The notes under the pieces were generated by a model. That model worked only from the letters and a program-made list of their open reading frames with translations, was not told where the DNA came from and ran no database searches. Shown here one piece after another: positions 49,359-60,672 of a stretch of 64,000 nt of DNA. Position 1 is the first letter of the stretch. Every line of letters begins with the position of its first letter. The position numbers were made by a program, and so were the translations under genes. Source of the stretch: Brasenia schreberi (taxonomy: Eukaryota > Streptophyta > Magnoliopsida > Nymphaeales > Cabombaceae); contig JAYKKT010000064.1 in assembly GCA_036023115.1 (NCBI GenBank), positions 4,283,001 to 4,347,000 on the forward strand, written 5' to 3'.

Positions 49359-51880
49359 TTACGCATATGTTGGAGCATGACATTCATCAACTATTCCTAC
49401 TAGATTTGGGTTTTCTAGAGCTGCTGATACACGTTCCTTATCATTCAGCTGTTTATTAACTGACATTGAAGAATAGCATGATCAGTAAACTCCAAAAAAA
49501 TTAAATTAGTATAGCCAACATCACTGTGTTGTGAAATTAGAAAAGGATAACAAACAACAACAACAACTAAGCCTTTTCCCATACTAGACGGGAGAAACCG
49601 TTCTACAGAAGTAACAGATCCTCTCTAACAATGTGCGGGCAAACAATGATAAGGTACTGAGATGAAAGTGAGCCGTAGAATATACTTGTCTATTCTACAA
49701 AAAGATAAAAAAACTTACCAGCAGCCTCTGTTGCATGAGTTCCTGGTGCCACTCTGATGTCGACCTGAGAAGCATTAAAGAAAGATTCAAATAAAAAGAC
49801 AAGTACTAAAGAATATTTTAAGATACAAACACCTGAATGCACGAAAACAGACACACATCCCACAAGAAACAGTTCTACAGAAGTAACAGATCCTCTCTAA
49901 CAATGTGCGTGCAAACAATGATAAGGTTGTTCACTGAGATGAAAGTGCGCCGTAGAATATACTTGGCTATTCTACAAAAAGATAAAAAAACTTTGATCAT
50001 CTCCTCTTCTCACACCTTGATTCCCTAGCCTCCTGTCCAAGTTTAGAGTCATTGATGATGCACAATTAATCTCAGCAGCTTAAAAGTGGCATTAAGCTGA
50101 TTAATGTCCTGCAGTTCAGATTATTTTCATCAATTTTAAGATCATAATTCTTTCCATCTCTCTCACCAATACGTTCTTCAGATCCCTTCCTAAAACAGTA
50201 CTTCCAAGGTCATACTAAGGATTGATTATACCACAGCTTCTTTTCCATTTTGGATTGTTTTATCCAATAATGTAGCCATGCATCAGATATAATTCATTGT
50301 CAGCTGATAGATGTTAGCCTCACAAATATAGCCCTATATTCTCATTTTACTTTTCACCTTTCCTTGCTTACAGTGCATCCTTTAAGTACTGACAACTAGA
50401 AAGTTAGAAACCCTCATTAAGAGTCACCCGCAAGAAATCTCCAAAGAAATGACAGGAAAGCAACCCTACATCGGAAAGTGAACCTAATCAATGTTCAGTC
50501 AGGCTAAGAATTTACCTCATAAATTGAAAATGAGATACTTCATTCAAATCTCTAAGATTTCCTTTTCTTTGGATAAGAAGCTTTTTATAATTCATAGCTT
50601 ATGAAGGTCTGAAGGTATACAGAAAGTAAAACCACAATAGTGAAAAAGCTAAATATATTTCACGGACAACCATTATCTAGTATTATTCCATTCCTATTTC
50701 CTTTTTTCCAAGCCAACAACATAAACTTGCTTTATTCAGGTAGTCCAAGTGTTCATTTATAAGTAGCAGTAAGAGTACTATTAGCTGAAAATCCCAAGTC
50801 TTCGTATGCATAAAGAACCGTCATGCACTGAAGCATTATAAACGGTCAAGGAATTTTATCCCGATTTTACTGTGTGTTCCAACAGAGTGAGGATAACTGA
50901 TATACCTTATATCTAGAAGGGAGACTTCGCATGAGCTTCACACGAATACAAAGACCAATCACAGTAGCCATGCTACAATGCATGACAGTGGGAGTAAATG
51001 TGACCCTAGGCAAACCCAGAAACCGAGTAGTAACAGTTAGACATAAATTGACCGATTTTGAACAATGTGAATCAATTAACTATGGAAAAGCAGTAGCTCA
51101 CTCACCTAACATGACTTTGAGCATCATTCACTTCAATTGCATCTTCAGACACCACTTTCAATTCTTCCAAAGAGTACGGATGTTCTGGGTCTTTGATATC
51201 TCGAACATGATTTGTCATCGTTAAAGAACATCAGGCACAAATTAGGGCAGTAAGAAATATGTCAAAGCGTAGCAATTTTGATATACTGGACTGGATGCCT
51301 ACTAGCTACCTACAGCCACATCCCATGTCCCAATATCAAACAATATTGGGAGATTGGATATTATTAAAAGTGTGCACCACTGGTAAAACATGATGATTTT
51401 TATGCATCATTCCAAAAGAAGAGGATGAAGAACCGAGTTTGGGAAAACTTAAAAAATACAATTAGAAGAATAAGATGGAATTCAAAAAGAAGAGAATTCA
51501 GACTTGCGCCATCTTGCTGATTGCAAGACTATTAGCTGCAGCTAGAAAAGAACAAGAATTGCACTTAGTAAATGGGATTCACTTGACACGTAAGATAAGT
51601 GTGTCCAGCTAGCCTAAATGTTGTATGATCCCCATCATCTGAAACCAAAACCAAGCAAATCCTGCGACATCTTTTACAATTTTCCTATACAGATATTAGA
51701 TAAGTAACAAAAGAAAACTGATCAGAAGTCAGAATCGCAAAAGTAGACAAGGATATCAAAAACTTCCAGTTGGTCTATAGGTTCCACAGCATACTCATCG
51801 TTATCCATTGGCATGGGCCGACAACGCCTCTCTTTTCTTTCATAAACAACAGGGTTTGCATTAATCAGTTCCTTCACCAT
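49359..51880 (-). CDS. AE7: MIP18/AE7-type cytosolic iron-sulfur assembly factor
   Basis: A component of the cytosolic iron-sulfur assembly targeting complex that delivers clusters to DNA-repair and replication enzymes. Exons on the minus strand: 51880-51757, 51211-51106, 51005-50906, 49764-49719, 49459-49359; 158 residues, close to the family length. [19 protein letters not shown] starts the protein. DUF59 motifs follow: [20 protein letters not shown], then [49 protein letters not shown], and C-terminal [18 protein letters not shown]. Intron 1 begins ATATCCTT and has TTCTTTAAC near its end, the signature of a U12-type intron; the frame requires an AA 3' end. Other introns are GT-AG. A 5' UTR exon is likely upstream. 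Confidence 0.93.
49552..49592 (-). mobile_element. 41-bp RTE LINE tail in AE7 intron 4
   Basis: CAACAACAACTAAGCCTTTT then CCCATACTAGACGGG is the inverted 3' terminus of the RTE family. It abuts directly on the 125-bp direct repeat at 49593. Confidence 0.85.
49593..49992. repeat. 125-bp direct repeats flanking AE7 exon 4
   Basis: 49593-49715 and 49865-49992 are near-identical: TCTACAGAAGTAACAGATCC, then TCTCTAACAATGTGCG, then GTAGAATATACTTG and ATTCTACAAAAAGATAAAAA. Exon 4 (49764-49719) lies between them. Similarity of copy 1 ends a few bases inside the intron at the exon 4 donor, so intron 4 sequence was copied into intron 3 or the reverse. Confidence 0.9.
51757..51880 (-). other. AE7 first coding exon, ends at a U12 donor
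   Basis: Ends GTTTTTG with the intron starting ATATCCTTGTC at 51756, matching the U12 AT-AC class donor ATATCCTT exactly. It is phase 1: the next exon must supply AT to make Asp before HVRDIKD. Confidence 0.8.
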
Positions 51881-51924
51881 CTTTACACCTAAACGCCAAT
51901 ACTAATCTCATTCAGCTATCGATT

Positions 51925-52730
51925 CCTGCAAAAGTAAACACATCACCATCAAAATATTAACTTCGTCCATAAATCGTTGTTGAAATAAAAGGAATAGCAT
52001 GAACTAAAAAAATTTAAACTAAAAATTGTAAACAAGCAGCCTATGCCACGATAAATCCATAGAAAGATCCACGAGAATAAGCATAACGAACTATCATGTA
52101 ACTTCAGAAAGGAGAAAAAAATTAACCGTATCAATTCAAGGGGGTAGCTCAATAAATCAGCTAAGACTAACAAGAGAAGAAGAAAAACACAATGATTCCA
52201 TGCCCAGAATCTAATTCCAGCTTCCTTCCAAGTTCCAATGCATAGGAAAGAGAACGAAGAGAATTACAATTTGATTACGAACCAGACACACAAAGAAAAG
52301 ACCCCACAATCCCAAAGTTCTAAGACTACATAATAACACAAAACAATGGCATCAAGTTATCAACACCACATAAAACACGCCAAAATAAAACCGTAAGAAC
52401 AAGAATTACATAAAAAAAAAAAGCAGAAACAGCACTAACTAAACGCGCAGTTACCAGCTTGCGTAAATAGCTAAGCAGGAGAAGGAATCAAAAGGCTCGG
52501 AGCATGAAACGTTAATACCTTCGTATCGAAACTATCGATATAAACTACTATAGGGAATTTGAATCGGCAAACAAGGGATTGCGAAGAAAAGGTGTTCGAA
52601 AATTAGGGTTTCGATTCGAACGGAAAGAGGTGGAAAAGAAAAGGTAGCGGGAGGACTCCAACAGCGGAAAGCGCGAGAAATGGGCAAACGAACGCAAAAT
52701 CGTGTAGGGCGGCAAACGAAAGAATCTGGT
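51925..52730 (-). promoter_or_regulatory. AE7 5' UTR with a probable leader intron
   Basis: On the minus strand a possible donor GAAG-GTATTAAC ends an upstream leader exon at 52519, and acceptor TTTTGCAG places the start of the coding leader at 51925, giving an intron of about 590 bp (52518-51926). Inferred from splice signals only. An open frame on the minus strand at 52826-52548 lies in the leader or promoter and has no recognised product. Confidence 0.4.
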
Positions 52731-53034
52731 GCATGAAGAGATATTTAAGGCCTTTGGTTGAGGACTATCTTTAATTAATGCATGAGTGAACTCGAGAGCC
52801 CTAACAGTTGGGTTAACCTCAATCATACCTTTAGTGCTTCATTTTCTTTTCATGTAAAACCACTGATCCAGAACTGAAACCGAAACCATGAAATCGAACC
52901 GAGAACCCAAAGGGGCCACTTCTAGATTCAGGTGGAACGAGACATGTCCTGGTAAACCGAAACCATAAACGATGGCCTTCTCAAGCTTTCCTTACCTGAA
53001 ATTCAACCAACTACAAAGTGTCTTTCATTTTGCA
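52731..53034. other. intergenic, GAACC-rich fragment
   Basis: Contains AAACCGAAACC and GAGACATGTCCTGG wording related to the GGTTC-rich TIR elements, without clear ends. No gene seen. Confidence 0.4.
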
Positions 53035-53158
53035 GTCTTTTTTCTTTGGTGTTTATACAAAGGGGGAGGCCGAGGCCAGGTTTGCACGCCCGGGAAATTG
53101 AACTCGCGCCTGCAACTTGTGGAGTCAAGAGCCCTGCCGCGTGGGCTAATGCCTTGAA
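53035..53158 (-). mobile_element. tRNA-derived SINE-like sequence
   Basis: Minus strand: A-box-like TTAGCCCACGCGGCAGGGC, B-box GCGAGTTCAATTTCCCGGG, then an A-rich 3' end (AAAGAAAAAAGACTGC). Spacing and order fit a Pol III SINE. No tRNA cloverleaf was assigned. Confidence 0.55.
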
Positions 53159-53382
53159 TGTGTTTTTGCAGACTTAATTTCAAGTATAAAGAAAACATTA
53201 GCTTATCTAAACTGGGGTTACGTTGCCTCCTGTTCTGGGCTGGATATATCTAAGGAGGGGTAAGTTCTTACAAGATGATGAGCCTTCAAGAGACGAAGAT
53301 CTCACAACAAATGAGAGAGAGAGAGAGAAGAGGGCTGTGTATGTGTGCACACAAGATTGCTAGAGTTAGATGCCCCCTACCC

Positions 53383-53717
53383 TAGGGATGTTTGGTTCCA
53401 GTTAACGCAGAACTTAGAACTGTAACCGAACCACTCAGATTGGTTTCGGTTCCAGAACATCGGTTTTGGGGTTTCAGTTTGAGTCCAAAATTGCTTAGAA
53501 CTGGTAATTTTATTAAAAGAACTAAAAGTTACAAAAAAATAAAAAATGTTGGAAATGGACGGTTTAAGACCATCAGTTCCATTTTTATAAAAGGTTAAAC
53601 CAGAACCCAAACAAGTGATCCCTGGATCTAGTTTCACAAGTTTCAAATTTAGCTGGTTTTTGACCTGGTTCGGTTCTGGTTGGAACTGTCAGGCCGGTTG
53701 GGAACCGGTCATGTCTA
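53383..53717. mobile_element. GGTTCC-rich TIR element
   Basis: Left end TAGGGATGTTTGGTTCC and right end complement TAGACATGACCGGTTCC share the TAG..ATG...GGTTCC pattern. The interior is full of GGTTTCGGTTCC and CCTGGTTCGGTTC runs. No clear target duplication. Confidence 0.5.
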
Positions 53718-53822
53718 CTCTATCGATTCATACCAAATAAGACATAATAGTCACATAAGCCTAATCATTCCAGATCTCAAATTGATTTTGAAATTGTTAA
53801 AGAAACATACTGATACTAAACA

Positions 53823-53823
<1 letters not shown>

Positions 53824-53851
<28 letters not shown>
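53824..53851. repeat. (GA)n microsatellite
   Basis: An uninterrupted GA run following CATGAGAG. Confidence 0.9.
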
Positions 53852-53853
<2 letters not shown>

Positions 53854-54867
53854 CTTCGTGTGTGCCTGTTGCTGGTGTATGTCTGGCTCCCTAGGATCGT
53901 CCAGGAGAAAGAGAGATGAATGTCTTAATGGTCTCACCGTGGTTGTTTAAATTTTATGTAATTGTCGAGGCCCAATATCACATAATTCATTTACAGAACT
54001 GAAAGGAGGAAGGAATTTTAGACATGGATTTTACTCGATTCTGTCTGTGGGTTCAGTGTAGGGATTGTCGGAACACAGTAAAACAATCAACATGGTAATG
54101 AAGATCAGCGCCAAAGTCGGTGAAGCTGAAAAAATTGGAGAGTTCAGTGTATGTGGAAGTGAATCATGCATCTCCAAAGTCAAGCGATCTACATTCCGCA
54201 CAATTGTTAAAATCAACAATTCATATTGCTGACCCTCATGGTGGCCTAACGGAGGTGATACTGAAGTATGAAAATTTGGGCATTTATTCCAAAAAAATTT
54301 GGTCATTTAGGCCACTGAGATCGAGCTCATTCGCAGTTTATTCATGATAAATGTTACATCCCTAGTAATTTGAAGGCTGTTCAAGATAGACAACGAATTA
54401 CACATCAATCTCCAATTAAGCAACTTCACTTCACCGAGTACTGTTGGTTCAAGTGAAAGTGAGATTTTTCCAGGCTTTCAATTCAATGACGAGAGTTTTA
54501 AGGAAGATGAGAAGTTGCTCTATGGTACTTCAAAGGAGGGTGAAGAGGTAAGTTGGCAAATTAAAGCGAAAAAGATAATTTTACAAAGAGAGAAAGAGTC
54601 ACCCACATAATTGTTGGTAATCATTAAATGGAAAGAAACTTAGAAGCCCAATTCTCAAGGTTTTTCAAATGAAGATAATAGTTAAGAAACAAATAATTAT
54701 ACCGAGCATGGCTGACCAACCCCCCAAAGCTGAGGATGGAAGTATGACGTTGTTCAGGTAAAAGGTTCAAGCCGACAAATCAAGCTGAAGTTAACTTGCC
54801 TTCATACTATTTCTTAGAACAACTTGTTTGTAATCTTTGGGAGTCCTCCACTTTGTGCACTTGTACA
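53852..54867. other. intergenic, no gene seen
   Basis: Short open frames on both strands (54031-54347) match nothing I recognise. No repeat termini found. Confidence 0.4.
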
Positions 54868-54996
54868 ACTTTTTTCCTTTTGGGTCACAAGAGGAAGCTG
54901 AAGCCTAATACACCCACACATGCACCCTCTGAGAGTCGAACTCCCCACCAGCAGCAACGGTGCTAGACTGCCCTACCGTCGAGCTAAAGCTCTGGT
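54868..54996 (-). mobile_element. tRNA-derived SINE-like sequence
   Basis: Minus strand: A-box-like TTTAGCTCGACGGTAGGGC, B-box GGAGTTCGACTCTC, and an A-rich end (CCCAAAAGGAAAAAAGTTG). Confidence 0.55.
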
Positions 54997-55358
54997 TCTG
55001 TGCACTTGTATAATTTGTGCACGAGTACTTAACCATGCTCTATCTTTGGCGGAAAGAAAGCTATTTATGTAAATCCTATACATTGTTTATGATGAGTATT
55101 ATCCATCCGTTCGAACAAGCAACACACACAATGGTTTGCTACATATCCACACTCACAAAAAGAAATACAAGGAAATATGGTGCCGAGACCATATAAATCG
55201 TCTGGAGACGGCTTTCACTGAGGTTTTATATGATCTCAGAATCCTGTCACTGGGACAACTAATGCTATATAAACGGGCAGAATCCTGTTCACTGAGGTCT
55301 CCGACAAGGCCATTCTACATGAAATGGGAACCAAATGATGGTGAGATTTTAGCATGAC

Positions 55359-55776
55359 ATTCCTACTCTTGGATAAAATTAGGTGTGTAATGGTAAAAAA
55401 AAGATCAAATGATAGGGCTGAGAATATCGTTTATTAGAATATCATTTAAGATATCGTTTAGAAACAAATTAGGAGTGGCACCAATAGAGGATAAAATGAG
55501 AGAATATCATTTAAGATGGTTTGGACATATAGAAAGAAGATGAAAAGAAGAACCTTTAAAAAGGCATGAAAAACTAAATTTTGAAAGTATTAAAAGAGGT
55601 AGAGGACGACTACAAAAGTGTTAGAAAGAAACAATAAAGAATGATCTTGCTTATTGTGAGTTAACTGCTAACATGACACATGATAGAGCTTTGTGAAAAC
55701 AAAGAATCCATGTAGCCAACCCCGTCTAGTATGAAAAAAATGCTTAGTTGTTGTTGTTGTTTATATTCCTACTCTT
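55359..55776 (+). mobile_element. RTE LINE copy with target-site duplication
   Basis: The insert 55371-55764 ends in (TTG)n and carries the RTE wording TTTAAGATGGTTTGGACATA and AAAGAGGTAGAGGACGACTA, a nucleotide match to the reverse transcriptase tail of 410-932. The frame has several stops. It is flanked by a perfect 12-bp duplication, ATTCCTACTCTT (55359-55370 and 55765-55776). Confidence 0.9.
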
Positions 55777-55802
55777 ATCCAGCTTCAATAACAAAAGTAT
55801 TG

Positions 55803-55990
55803 GGTTAGTAGTTCAAATGGTAAGGGACAATAACTGTTCATACCTACTAAAGGTCTGCCTAATCTTGATGAAAATCTCTGCCTACCTACATGGGAAGGAT
55901 TTTTGAGGAAAAGAATCCACCACACTGCCACATGGCAAAGCGGAGAAGCCCACAAGTGGGGAAGGCGGCAGGGTAAGGTTTAAGGTAAAC
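55803..55990 (+). mobile_element. possible SINE fragment (TAGTTCARATGG family)
   Basis: Starts TTAGTAGTTCAAATGGTAAG (A-box-like), shared with 22296-22400. No good B-box found. Confidence 0.3.
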
Positions 55991-56195
55991 CACCTTCTTA
56001 TATATATATATATAAATCTCTCTCTCTATATATATACACACTTCATATAAAAAATATGATACCAAATAATTTTTCTTTCAAAAACAATTGTTTTTATAGG
56101 TTGAAGTGGTGAGAGCATGATAGAGCGGGTTGTACCATGTGTGAGGTTTGATCTCGAAGACATGTGGGGACGTGTGTAATGATAAGATTCTCGTA

Positions 56196-56266
56196 GGGTT
56201 ATGTGGAAACAAAAAATGTATGTAGTCGACCCGGTTTAGTATGGGAAAAGGCTTAGCTGTTGTTGG
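56196..56266 (+). mobile_element. RTE LINE 3' fragment
   Basis: TATGTGGAAACAAAAAATGT, then ATGTAGTCGACCCGGTTTAG, TATGGGAAAAGGCTTAGC and TGTTGTTG. Confidence 0.8.
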
Positions 56267-56279
56267 TATATTTCATAAT

Positions 56280-56690
56280 CGTGCTCATATTATGTCTGAT
56301 GAAATCATGCCCCACGGTTCATGTTCATGAGTGTGCTTTCAAACGATCCGGCTGAAGCTGGGTTTGGAGCCTAGGAAGCACCAGGGCATCGTTTTCAGCC
56401 TAGAGGAGGGAGTTCATGTATTGAAGGTATTAGCGCAGACCGCGACCCTCGGACCTGTCTTCGTGCCGGATGACCACTTCATTGGTTGGAAGAGCTGTGG
56501 CAGAACTCAAGTTTGAGATGTTATCGAGCACAGGCCAGGTTCCAACCCATGTCGCCCACTACCTTCTCGACTGCATTGCTTTCTCTTCTCTTTTGTCCCA
56601 TAGTCTCATTTGATTCGAGCTTCCGCGTCGAACTTCTCTGTCTTGGTTTTCGTTGAAGTTCGAATTCGAACCATTTTCACCATTATAAGC
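56280..56690. other. GC-richer block with an unassigned 61-codon frame
   Basis: An open frame at 56331-56516 (+) reads LGLEPRKHQGIVFSLEEGVH; I recognise no family. It may be a captured gene fragment or chance. No splice or promoter context. Confidence 0.25.
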
Positions 56691-56694
56691 ACAA

Positions 56695-56800
56695 TGAGCA
56701 ATAGCTCACCTGGCAAGGGGATCGACTCACAACTCAAAGATCATGACTTTGCTACCCGTGGCATGCATCTGGCTTAACAAAGAAAAAGAAGAGTGTTTTC
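56695..56800 (+). mobile_element. tRNA-derived SINE-like sequence
   Basis: A-box-like ATAGCTCACCTGG at 56701, a degenerate B-box (TGACTTTGCTACCC), the shared GGCATGCATCTGG and an A-rich end (AACAAAGAAAAAGAAGA). Confidence 0.5.
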
Positions 56801-56807
56801 TTGGAAA

Positions 56808-56810
<3 letters not shown>

Positions 56811-56838
<28 letters not shown>
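56811..56838. repeat. (TA)n microsatellite
   Basis: TA tract directly after the SINE-like sequence at 56695-56800. Confidence 0.9.
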
Positions 56839-56939
56839 GATCTTTCTTGCACTACTTCAACTGATTCCACTGAACTTCAACCTTAAAACATGCATTTCAA
56901 GAGTAATACATAGATAAGTGGATCTTCTCCAAGTCTTCA

Positions 56940-57806
56940 TATTGAACCGCCCGCCACCGAGTCCTGGTCCGGTTTTGGTTCCATTTATCTAGGTTGGATC
57001 TATGCAATTTTCAATTCTGTTCGGAAATTTCATGAAACAAAGGTGAGATTTTAAGCCCAAACCCAAAATAGAACTTGGGAGTGACGATTCTTGACTTCTT
57101 ATTATTGTTCAGTTCTTGAATAGGCAGAACCAGAATTGGACCAGTGGGGTCCACTTTTCCAGTTCAGTTCCAGTTCCGGTTCCTCTGGTTCCATGGGCGG
57201 TTCAGGTCTGCTTGGACCAGCCACCTCTAGGCTAAGGTTGTCGTCAACCTGACCAAACCGAAAGTTGACACGTGAATGTTATTACCATAGTAAAAGCCTT
57301 CTTTCTTAACCTTGGTGAAGTAGTAAAATACCATGATCGAAGCTCTCCCTCTCTCTGTCTCTCTCTCTGTCTCTCTACAATGGTGAATAGATAATAAAGA
57401 GTATGGTAGATGTAACTGGCAATTAACAAAAAAGGAATGGACAGAGTAAATGAAGGGGTTTGCCTCAAGGCTCTACCTTTACACTTCACTTTCTTTTCTT
57501 TTTCAATAAAAAAAATGGTTGATAGTTGATACTTCCACATGCACTTAGGCATAAAGGGAGGTCAAAGCTCTGTGAGAATGTCATCCTTGCTCAAGGCATT
57601 TTATTTACGCAGGGCTCGTCAATGAAACTGCTTGTGGTTCGGTTCAGTTCGGTTTGGTTCGGTTCGGTTCGAGTTCTGATAAGCCAGTTGGTACACGGCT
57701 AGTGATTTGACAAACTACACACAAGTTGGTTCTTGGAGATATGGGAGCCGAACATCGATCATGCATGTTCGGTTTCAGTTAGGCTCATGACGGCCAATTT
57801 ACTATA
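56940..57806. repeat. GGTTC-rich repeat remnants
   Basis: Blocks of CCGGTTTTGGTTCC, CCAGTTCCGGTTCC and GGTTCGGTTCAGTTCGG at about 56950-57200 and 57625-57780. These are fragments of the same GGTTC-rich element pool; ends not resolved. A CT-rich tract lies at about 57347-57376. Confidence 0.5.
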
Positions 57807-58139
57807 TAGCAAACATGGCCGGTTCCGGGTAAATTGGAACCGATGGTTTCCAAACTGCTGGTTCCAGACTTTCTAAGAACCAAATCAAGACTCGGACAAT
57901 TCCCATTGAAACTGCCATTCCCGGTAAACCTGAAAAAACATTAAAATTTTGAAATTCAAAAAGAAAATTTAAATTTATGGAACCTACGGTTTAAAACTGC
58001 CGGTTCCAATTCCAACCCGGTTTCGGTTCCATAAGATGGAGGAAGCACACCGTACTTAGTAGGTTTCAGTTCTGGGTTCAGTTTGATGGATTCCAGTTCC
58101 AGCAGGACCAATAGGATGGTTCCAAACCGGCCATGTCTA
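57807..58139. mobile_element. TAGACATGGCYGG-family TIR element
   Basis: Left TAGCAAACATGGCCGGTTCC and right AACCGGCCATGTCTA share the 12-bp inverted ACATGGCCGGTT. The interior has GGTTCCAGAC, CGGTTCCAATTCC and GGTTTCGGTTCC. A TACTATA motif occurs at both flanks (57800-57806 and 58138-58144), slightly offset from the TIR. Confidence 0.6.
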
Positions 58140-58320
58140 CTATACTATGTACATATATGCCAACACACCATGCTAACCCAACCAATTGGCTGGGTAGAAC
58201 GTAGTTAAATGACAAATTTCTTTTATTTAACAGTTGGAAAATAAAACCTCAACTTAACTTTTTAAATCGGGAAATTAGAAATTTTCTATTCAAAATTATA
58301 TGTGAAGAGTTACCTTTCCG
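58140..58320. other. spacer between mobile elements
   Basis: AT-rich, nothing recognised. Confidence 0.5.
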
Positions 58321-58432
58321 TTTTTTTTTTGGTAGAAAGGGGCGACGGAGACCACATGCACACCCTGGGTATCAAACTCATGACCTTCAGCTTGTCAGTC
58401 AACCCATAAACCAGGTGAGCTATTGTTGTCCT
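58321..58432 (-). mobile_element. tRNA-derived SINE-like sequence with poly-A
   Basis: Minus strand: ACAATAGCTCACCTGG (A-box), GAGTTTGATACCCAGGG (B-box), and a 3' A-run (seen as T-run at 58321). Best preserved member of the group also at 13303 and 56695. Confidence 0.65.
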
Positions 58433-58620
58433 TCTTTTCTAACTTTAACAAACCACTTATGCTCGGCTTGTGCATGTTTCCTATTTGGCCCCACTTAGAC
58501 AAGCTAATGAGCCAGCAGCACCTGAACAAAGATCTTCAGTTGACAAACAAGTCATGAACAACCCCAACCACAAAGATCTTCAAACAAAAGCATATAAATT
58601 CCTTTGATGCTTTGGCATGC

Positions 58621-58669
<49 letters not shown>

Positions 58670-58678
58670 ATATATATA
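58621..58678. repeat. (CA)n(TA)n microsatellite
   Basis: CA run followed by TA run. Confidence 0.95.
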
Positions 58679-58870
58679 AGATGTAGATGTACATATCTAT
58701 TCATACTCAAATCTACTTGAATATTTTTATTGTTTGAATTGCATGATCAAGAATCAAGATTTGAATTTAAAAAAATAAAAAATATCGTTGTATTTTTGTT
58801 CATATAAAAAAATCAGGTGGTTGGGATGACAAAACGGATTTGAGCATGAATGAGGTGAGTGTACGGACTT

Positions 58871-58985
<115 letters not shown>

Positions 58986-59382
58986 GAGTATGATTGGAAT
59001 AGAACCAACTGGACATAGCTAGTAATGATGGATAACCCGAATCAAATTTCAGAATTTACATGTAATAAACAACATCATAGAGAAGCGATTCGAGTTGGGT
59101 ACAGTAATTAAATTTATCACTTGGATCCAAACACAGGTATGGGGAAACCAATTAAGTCATAATCTGTAATGATAGAATCCGACCCGATTAACCCAAATGT
59201 GGCCGCTAACAAAAGAACACAGAATCACCTGAGAGATTAAAATTAATGCCAACAGCAATAAATCCACCCACGTTCTACTTCTACTTACAGACACACAATC
59301 ACACACATGCACGTATGTGCACTCTCAAAAACACACATACAAAATGACGGGTCACCATCACGGTTGGAATGCCCCAGGAGAT

Positions 59383-59634
59383 TAAGGATGACAATGGGGA
59401 GGTCGGGGACGGGTACACCTATACCCGCTCCATACTTGAACCTTAATGGTGCGGATATGGCTTAAACAATAGAGGAAGTCTTAGCTGTACAATGTGTTTT
59501 GATGTATAATCTTGTATAAATATTTTGACTTTTTGATCTTTAAAATCAATAATACAGATTTTGATTGAAAAACCATTATATTTTTGTACTTTACATTTAA
59601 TACACCAATACACATGATGCAGCTAAGACACCAT

Positions 59635-59689
<55 letters not shown>

Positions 59690-59774
59690 GATATATACAT
59701 ATATAGATATATATCAAAACAGATATATATACATCAAGACAGATATATATCTATATACATATATATATATATAC

Positions 59775-59807
<33 letters not shown>

Positions 59808-59916
59808 CATATATATGTGTGTGTGTGTGTGTGTAAGTGAGTAAGGATGGGGCATCTTATGCCCGGACCCGGACCTGAACCTCATCAGTCGAATGGGGTA
59901 AATATTGTCATCCCTA
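59383..59916. mobile_element. TAGGGATGACAAT-type MITE expanded by microsatellites
   Basis: Left TAAGGATGACAATGGGG and right ATTGTCATCCCTA are inverted repeats. The arms contain GGTCGGGGACGGGT and CCCGGACCCGGACCTG. The middle (59637-59833) is (CA)n(TA)n with ATATAGATATAT-type interruptions and a closing (GT)n. Confidence 0.6.
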
Positions 59917-60614
59917 CAAGAGATCCATATTCCTTACTACTCATATCAACTGGTCTTGTTGGTTTCCATCGGTGACAATTCTCATACACTCATAAGCAAA
60001 TATGATTGCATATTTTTCAAAAATAGCCTTGTTCTTTCAATAGGAAGGCCTCTAATTATGTTTTCGAGTTAAAATTAATACGACACAAGATCGAGTACAA
60101 TGGTGACCTTTAACTCGTGATCGCGTCGACCCTCTGGCGAGGTGAGCTGTTGCTCTTTGTGAGATAGACAGATCCAAAATCCATAATTTGGGTTTGGATT
60201 TTGGGTCATCTTTACCTTTCTACCCAATAATTATAATAAAGTGAGAATGTTGTCTAGAGAGAGAAGAATATCCAAAAAGTACCAAAAGAGAATCTGGCAA
60301 GCCGCTCTGTTGAGTCTGCTGTTTGCCTAGTATATTCTTACTGGAAAGTAATTCCTTCACAAAAAAAATGTGGCAATTTATGGCTTTGAAGACTGATCTT
60401 TTTCTCTCCTCAGTCTGGACAAGAATAAAGCAGGCAGCAAGAGCCACTGTTAGAGTAAGACCACAAGGGCTAGTCCTCTGCTAGCCCTAAACCCTGCCTT
60501 ATGCTTCCCGTATCCGTTTTAGGAATCAAGAATCAAGAGGCGCTGCCCCATACCCAAGTCCCCTAGAATCTACTTCACCCTATAATCTTTATCACCTTAC
60601 CACCTCCCCCCCTC

Positions 60615-60616
<2 letters not shown>
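59917..60616. other. intergenic, no gene seen
   Basis: Nothing recognised apart from a C-rich run just before the next microsatellite. Confidence 0.45.

Positions 60617-60670
<54 letters not shown>
60617..60670. repeat. (TC)n(TA)n microsatellite
   Basis: TC run then TA run. The AT-rich sequence after it (TTTAAATCTACTTCTTCATT ... TTTGAATTTAAAA) recurs in weakened form at about 60793-60900, again behind CTCTCTCTTTATATATATA, suggesting a local duplication of about 170 bp. Confidence 0.85.

Positions 60671-60672
<2 letters not shown>

Noticed and set aside
51213..51756. Standard AT-AC ends for the AE7 U12 intron
   Set aside because: The AC at 51215-51214 would put the next exon in the wrong frame, giving early termination. 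Only an end two bases later restores the conserved FDHVRD.
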